The notes under the pieces are model-generated. The model did not search any database, was not told the DNA's origin, and saw only the letters and a program-made list of their open reading frames with translations. Shown here in pieces: positions 56,438 through 60,338 of a stretch of DNA of 60,338 bases. Position 1 is the first letter of the stretch. Each line of letters begins with the position of its first letter. The translations under genes were made by a program, and so were the position numbers. The stretch is from Caulobacteraceae bacterium (GTDB lineage Bacteria > Pseudomonadota > Alphaproteobacteria > Caulobacterales > Caulobacteraceae), in assembly GCA_027452265.1 (NCBI GenBank), contig DAIDGR010000055.1, positions 1 to 60,338 on the forward strand, written 5' to 3'.

Positions 56438-58045
56438 ATGCCACGCCTCAACTCGACCCTCGATCTTCACGCCCCGGCCTGCGTCGCCGCCCGAGAGGTC
56501 AATCTTGCCCTCGTCGCGCGCCTGCGCGCCGAAACCGAAAAGGCGGCGCGCGGCGGACCTGAGGAGGCCCGGCGGCGTCACGCCAGCCGCGGCAAACTTC
56601 TGCCGCGCGAGCGGGTGGAGCGGTTGGTGGATATTGGCTCGCCCTTCCTGGAGATCGGCGCGCTGGCGGCGCACGGTCTTTATGATGGCGAGGCGCCGGG
56701 GGCAGGGTTGATCTGCGGCGTGGGGCGGGTCAGCGGGCGCCTCGTTCTGATCATCGCCAATGACGCGACGGTCAAGGGCGGCGCCTATTTCCCCATGACG
56801 GTGAAAAAGCACCTTCGGGCTCAGGAGATTGCCCTGCAGAACCGTCTGCCCTGCATCTATCTGGTGGACAGCGGAGGGGCCAACCTGCCGCATCAGGCCG
56901 ACGTGTTTCCCGACCGCGAGCATTTCGGCCGGATCTTCTACAATCAGGCGCGGATGAGCGGACTGGGCATCCCGCAGATCGCCTGCGTCATGGGGTCATG
57001 CACCGCCGGTGGGGCCTATGTGCCGGCGATGAGCGACGAGACGATCATCGTCCGTGGCCAGGGGACCATCTTCCTGGGCGGCCCGCCTCTGGTGAAGGCG
57101 GCGACGGGAGAAGTGATCAGCGCCGAGGAACTTGGTGGGGCCGACACCCATGGTCGCAAAAGCGGCGTGGTCGATCACGTCGCTGAGGACGACGAGCATG
57201 CCCTGGCGATCGTCCGGGGCGTCGTGCGGCGGCTGGGCCCGGCCTATCGGCCGAATATCGCCCTGGCGGAGCCCGAGCCGCCAGCTTTCCCGCCGGACGA
57301 ACTCTATGGCGTCATTCCGCCGGATGTGCGCGCGCCCTATGATGTCCGCGAGGTGATCGCCCGGATCGTCGACGGGTCTCGCCTCGACGAGTTCAAGGCC
57401 CTCTACGGGACCACCCTGATCACGGGATTTGCCCATATCTGGGGCTATCCGGTCGCCATTCTGGCCAATAACGGGGTGTTGTTCTCCGAAAGCGCGCTCA
57501 AGGGCGCCCATTTCATTGAGCTGGCCTGTCAGCGCGGGATCCCGCTTCTTTTCCTGCAGAACATCTCCGGCTTCATGGTCGGCGCGCGCTATGAGGCCGG
57601 CGGCATCGCCAAGGACGGCGCAAAGCTGGTCACGGCGGTGGCCAGCGCCGAGGTGCCCAAGCTGACGGTTCTGATCGGCGGCTCGTTCGGGGCTGGCAAT
57701 TATGGCATGTGCGGCCGGGCCTATTCGCCGCGCTTTCTGTTCACCTGGCCCAACAGCCGGATCAGTGTGATGGGCGGAGAACAGGCCGCCAGCGTCCTCG
57801 CCACGATTCGCCGCGATGGGTTGGAGGCGCGGGGCGAGACGTGGAGCGCCGAGGACGAGGCGAACTTCAAGGCTCCGATTCGCGAGCGCTACGAGGCTGA
57901 AGGGGATCCTTATTTCGCGACGGCGCGCCTGTGGGATGATGGCGTCATCGACCCGGCGCAGACCCGCGATGTGCTTGGCCTGGCCCTGGCGGCGTCGCTC
58001 AACGCCCCCATCCCTGAGACCCGTTTCGGCGTCTTTCGCATGTGA
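56438..58045 (+). CDS. mccB: Methylcrotonyl-CoA carboxylase beta subunit (carboxyltransferase)
   Basis: 535-residue crotonase-fold carboxyltransferase. The segment [20 protein letters not shown] and the following [11 protein letters not shown] are the MCC-specific pattern, as opposed to Pcc[34 protein letters not shown] and [16 protein letters not shown] form the two acyl/biotin sites. It converts 3-methylcrotonyl-CoA to 3-methylglutaconyl-CoA with MccA. It is followed by liuC (31 bases) and mccA, the liu order of leucine catabolism. Confidence 0.93.
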   Translation: MPRLNSTLDLHAPACVAAREVNLALVARLRAETEKAARGGPEEARRRHASRGKLLPRERVERLVDIGSPFLEIGALAAHGLYDGEAPGAGLICGVGRVSGRLVLIIANDATVKGGAYFPMTVKKHLRAQEIALQNRLPCIYLVDSGGANLPHQADVFPDREHFGRIFYNQARMSGLGIPQIACVMGSCTAGGAYVPAMSDETIIVRGQGTIFLGGPPLVKAATGEVISAEELGGADTHGRKSGVVDHVAEDDEHALAIVRGVVRRLGPAYRPNIALAEPEPPAFPPDELYGVIPPDVRAPYDVREVIARIVDGSRLDEFKALYGTTLITGFAHIWGYPVAILANNGVLFSESALKGAHFIELACQRGIPLLFLQNISGFMVGARYEAGGIAKDGAKLVTAVASAEVPKLTVLIGGSFGAGNYGMCGRAYSPRFLFTWPNSRISVMGGEQAASVLATIRRDGLEARGETWSAEDEANFKAPIRERYEAEGDPYFATARLWDDGVIDPAQTRDVLGLALAASLNAPIPETRFGVFRM

Positions 58046-58076
58046 GGCCGGCGCCTCGCTCCTTCAGGACATCATC

Positions 58077-58937
58077 ATGACCGGCTCTTCGCCCCCCGTC
58101 GAACCCGCCTATACCGATCCCCTGGTTGAGGGGCGCGACAGCAATGCTCTGTCCAGCTTCGTGCGCCTGGAGGCGACGGCGCAGGGCGCGGCCACCGTCT
58201 GGATCAACCGTCCGGAACGAAAGAACGCCTTTGACGAGGAAGTGATCGGCGCGCTTGACCAGGCGTTCGAGACCCTGGAGGCGGCCGATGGCGTGCGCGT
58301 CGTGTTCGTGCGTGGCGCGGGAGGCAGCTTCTGCGCCGGCGCCGACCTCGACTGGATGCGTCGCGCGGCCCAGTTCAGCGAGGCCGACAACCGCAGCGAC
58401 GCCCAGGCCCTGGCGAAGATGCTGAAGCGCCTGCATGACCTTCCGATGCTCACAGTGGCCTTGGTGGAAGGGGCGGCCTTTGGCGGCGGCGCCGGTCTGG
58501 TCGCCGCGTGCGACATGGCGCTCGCCACGCGCGACGCGCGCTTCGCGTTTTCCGAGGTCAAGCTGGGTCTCGTGGCCGCCACCATCAGCCCCTATGTGGT
58601 GCGCGCCATCGGCCCCCGGCGCGCCCGGGCGCTGTTCGCCCTTGGCCGGGCGTTCGACGCGGAGGCCGCGCAGGCCTACGGCTTGGTGGACGCGGTGGTG
58701 GCTGATGCGGGCGCCCTGGAGGCGGCCCGGGACGCGCTCGCCGCGGAGGCGACCTTGGCCGGCCCCGCCGCGGCAGCGGAGTCCAAGCGCCTGGTGGAGC
58801 ATGTCGCGGGGAGGCATCTGGACGCCGGTCTGATGTCGGATACCGCCCATTGGATCGCCCGGGTGCGGGGCAGCGCCGAGGGACGCGAAGGCGTGGCGGC
58901 CTTTCTTGAGCGCCGAGCTCCGAGCTGGAGGTCCTAG
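58077..58937 (+). CDS. liuC: Methylglutaconyl-CoA hydratase (enoyl-CoA hydratase family)
   Basis: 286 residues, crotonase fold. INRPERKNAFDEEVI, the oxyanion-hole segment GAGGSFCAGADLDWMRR and GAAFGGGAGLVAACD with FSEVKLGLV are present. It should hydrate 3-methylglutaconyl-CoA to HMG-CoA. The N-terminal ~28 residues are longer than in most relatives. The ATG at 58077 follows CAGGA. The specific name rests mainly on its place between mccB and mccA; a general enoyl-CoA hydratase is the alternative. Its TAG is followed directly by the mccA GTG. Confidence 0.85.
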   Translation: MTGSSPPVEPAYTDPLVEGRDSNALSSFVRLEATAQGAATVWINRPERKNAFDEEVIGALDQAFETLEAADGVRVVFVRGAGGSFCAGADLDWMRRAAQFSEADNRSDAQALAKMLKRLHDLPMLTVALVEGAAFGGGAGLVAACDMALATRDARFAFSEVKLGLVAATISPYVVRAIGPRRARALFALGRAFDAEAAQAYGLVDAVVADAGALEAARDALAAEATLAGPAAAAESKRLVEHVAGRHLDAGLMSDTAHWIARVRGSAEGREGVAAFLERRAPSWRS

Positions 58938-60338
58938 GTGGCGCCGATCCGGAAGCTGCTGATCGCCAATCGCGGCGAGATCGCCAGGCGCATCATCCGC
59001 ACGGCGCGGCGCCTGGGCGTGGCCACGGTGGCGGTCTATTCGGATGCGGATGCGCGGGCGGCCCATGTGCGCGACGCGGATCTGGCCGTCCGCATCGGCG
59101 CGCCTCGGCCGCGCGAAAGCTATCTCGACGGCGAGGCGATCCTGGCGGCGGCCAGATCCACCGGCGCGGACGCGATCCATCCGGGCTATGGCTTCCTCTC
59201 TGAGAACGCGGCGTTCGCGGAACAGGTCCAGGCCGAGGGACTGATCTGGGTGGGGGCGCCCCCGGCGGCCATCCGGGCCATGGGGCTGAAGGACGCCGCC
59301 AAGCGCCTGATGATCGAGGCCGGCGTCCCGGTGACCCCAGGCTATCTCGGCGATGACCAGACCCCTGAACGCCTGCTGAAGGAAGCCGAGGCGATTGGCT
59401 GGCCCGTGCTGATCAAGGCCGTGGCCGGAGGAGGGGGACGCGGCATGCGGGAGGCCCGCGACGCCGCGAGCTTTCCCGAGGCCCTGGCAGGCGCCCGGCG
59501 GGAGGCCTCCCAGGCGTTTGGCGACGACCGCGTCCTTTTGGAAAAGTTGATCGCGCAGCCCCGGCATATCGAAGTGCAGGTGTTCGCGGACGCACATGGC
59601 GCGGTGGTGCACCTTTTCGAACGCGACTGTTCGCTGCAGCGGCGCCACCAAAAGGTGATTGAGGAGGCGCCGGCGCCGGGCATGGACGCGGCGACCCGGG
59701 ACGGCGTGACCGCCGCCGCCGTGCGCGCCGCCGCCGCCGTGGGCTACCAGGGCGCTGGGACCGTCGAGTTCATCGCCGACGGCTCGCAGGGTCTATCGGC
59801 CGAGCGCATCTGGTTCATGGAAATGAACACTCGCCTGCAGGTGGAGCATCCGGTCACCGAGGCTGTCACCGGGCTCGACCTCGTCGAGTGGCAACTCCGG
59901 ATCGCCGCAGGTGAGCCTTTGCCGCTGACCCAGGAGGAGATCCGGCTGGAGGGCTGGGCCATGGAGGCTCGTCTCTATGCCGAAGTTCCCTCCAAGGGGT
60001 TCCTGCCTTCGGTAGGCCGGATTGACCACCTGCGGCTTCCAGACGGGGTCCGGATCGACAGCGGAGTCGAGGCTGGCGACGCCATCTCTCCCTTCTATGA
60101 CGCCATGATCGCCAAACTGATCGTCCATGCCCCGACGCGAGAGGCCGCGGCCGGGCGGCTCGCCAGGGCGGCGCGAGAGGTGGAGATCTGGCCGCTACGG
60201 ACCAACGCGTCGTTTCTGGCCCGCTGCGCCGAGCATCCCGACTTTGTCGCCGCACACATCGACACCGGCTTCATCGGGCGTCACCTGGATGATCTGGTCA
60301 CGACTCCCGTCCCAGAGATCGCGCCGGCAGATGTGGCC
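58938..60338 (+). CDS. mccA: Methylcrotonyl-CoA carboxylase alpha subunit (partial, cut by window edge)
   Basis: 467 codons are visible and the frame is open to the right edge, so the biotinyl domain is outside. The start is GTG, six bases after GGAGG (58927-58931). The sequence begins VAPIRKLLIANRGEIARRI and shows the biotin carboxylase landmarks AVAGGGGRGMREA, RHIEVQVFAD, ERDCSLQRRHQKVIEEAPAP and FMEMNTRLQVEHPVTE, and the BC domain ends near GFIGRHLDDL. The pairing with mccB and liuC makes MccA more likely than another AccC-type subunit. It should be biotinylated by the BirA encoded at 28 kb. Confidence 0.9.
   Translation, partial: MAPIRKLLIANRGEIARRIIRTARRLGVATVAVYSDADARAAHVRDADLAVRIGAPRPRESYLDGEAILAAARSTGADAIHPGYGFLSENAAFAEQVQAEGLIWVGAPPAAIRAMGLKDAAKRLMIEAGVPVTPGYLGDDQTPERLLKEAEAIGWPVLIKAVAGGGGRGMREARDAASFPEALAGARREASQAFGDDRVLLEKLIAQPRHIEVQVFADAHGAVVHLFERDCSLQRRHQKVIEEAPAPGMDAATRDGVTAAAVRAAAAVGYQGAGTVEFIADGSQGLSAERIWFMEMNTRLQVEHPVTEAVTGLDLVEWQLRIAAGEPLPLTQEEIRLEGWAMEARLYAEVPSKGFLPSVGRIDHLRLPDGVRIDSGVEAGDAISPFYDAMIAKLIVHAPTREAAAGRLARAAREVEIWPLRTNASFLARCAEHPDFVAAHIDTGFIGRHLDDLVTTPVPEIAPADVA

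Noticed and set aside
57999-59651. Open reading frame of about 550 codons opposite liuC and mccA
   Set aside because: Crosses two well-supported genes and has no recognisable domain; a compositional shadow.
1-60338. Phage, transposon, integrase, CRISPR or defence island
   Set aside because: No characteristic proteins, terminal repeats, direct-repeat arrays or composition shifts were seen; both tRNA genes lack adjacent integrases.

Overview
The window reads as a contiguous piece of a GC-rich alphaproteobacterial chromosome, most likely from the order Caulobacterales (Caulobacter/Phenylobacterium-like). The basis is the gene content and order (nuoG-N then birA, coaX, rnj, mce, a DUF1467 gene, proS, lolC, lolD; hdaA-ppk-ppx; lptF/lptG/lptD/surA/ksgA), frequent GTG starts with 4-nt stop/start overlaps, a ndk upstream region matching the published Caulobacter housekeeping promoter pattern, and GANTC sites in front of hdaA. 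I see no phage, insertion sequence, CRISPR array, integrase or toxin cassette. No gap between genes exceeds about 210 bases.

Layout. 1-4.3 kb: fatty-acid synthesis and cell-wall block on the + strand (fabG, acpP, fabF, mltG, gmk). 4.2-12 kb: outer-membrane block on the - strand (lipB, lptF, lptG, lptD, surA, ksgA). 12.1-16.6 kb: tRNA-Leu(GAG), isovaleryl-CoA dehydrogenase, an AmpG-like MFS permease, tRNA-Thr(TGT), metG. 16.7-28.9 kb: the distal half of complex I (nuoG-N), followed in line by an exported DUF885 metallopeptidase and birA. 28.9-37.7 kb: an opposed OFA-type MFS transporter, then coaX, rnj, mce, DUF1467, proS, lolC, lolD, with msrB facing them. 37.8-46.5 kb: pccA, pepA, holC, a YheS-like ABC-F ATPase, ndk, purM, rnd. 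46.5-48.9 kb: an ABC exporter pair of unknown substrate. 48.9-53.5 kb: hdaA-ppk-ppx on the - strand. 53.7 kb to the right edge: an exported methyltransferase-like protein, a serine hydrolase, a beta-carbonic anhydrase, and the leucine-degradation genes mccB, liuC and mccA; mccA runs off the edge.

How the genes work together. LptD, LptF and LptG belong to the LPS export machine, with SurA as LptD/OMP chaperone; LolC and LolD release lipoproteins from the inner membrane. PccA and Mce serve propionyl-CoA/methylmalonyl-CoA conversion. Ivd, MccA, MccB and LiuC form consecutive steps of leucine breakdown. BirA would biotinylate both PccA and MccA, and the carbonic anhydrase directly upstream of mccB could supply bicarbonate to the carboxylase.

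Most content is core housekeeping. The points most worth a second look are the carbonic anhydrase and exported methyltransferase joined to the MCC genes; a complex I operon that starts at nuoG; structured RNA candidates between fabG and acpP and between nuoI and nuoJ; a GANTC/DnaA-box-like cluster before hdaA; genes inserted in normally conserved neighbourhoods (DUF885, OFA transporter) and genes missing from them (pdxA, yicC, dnaE); and seven convergent gene pairs with essentially no terminator space.
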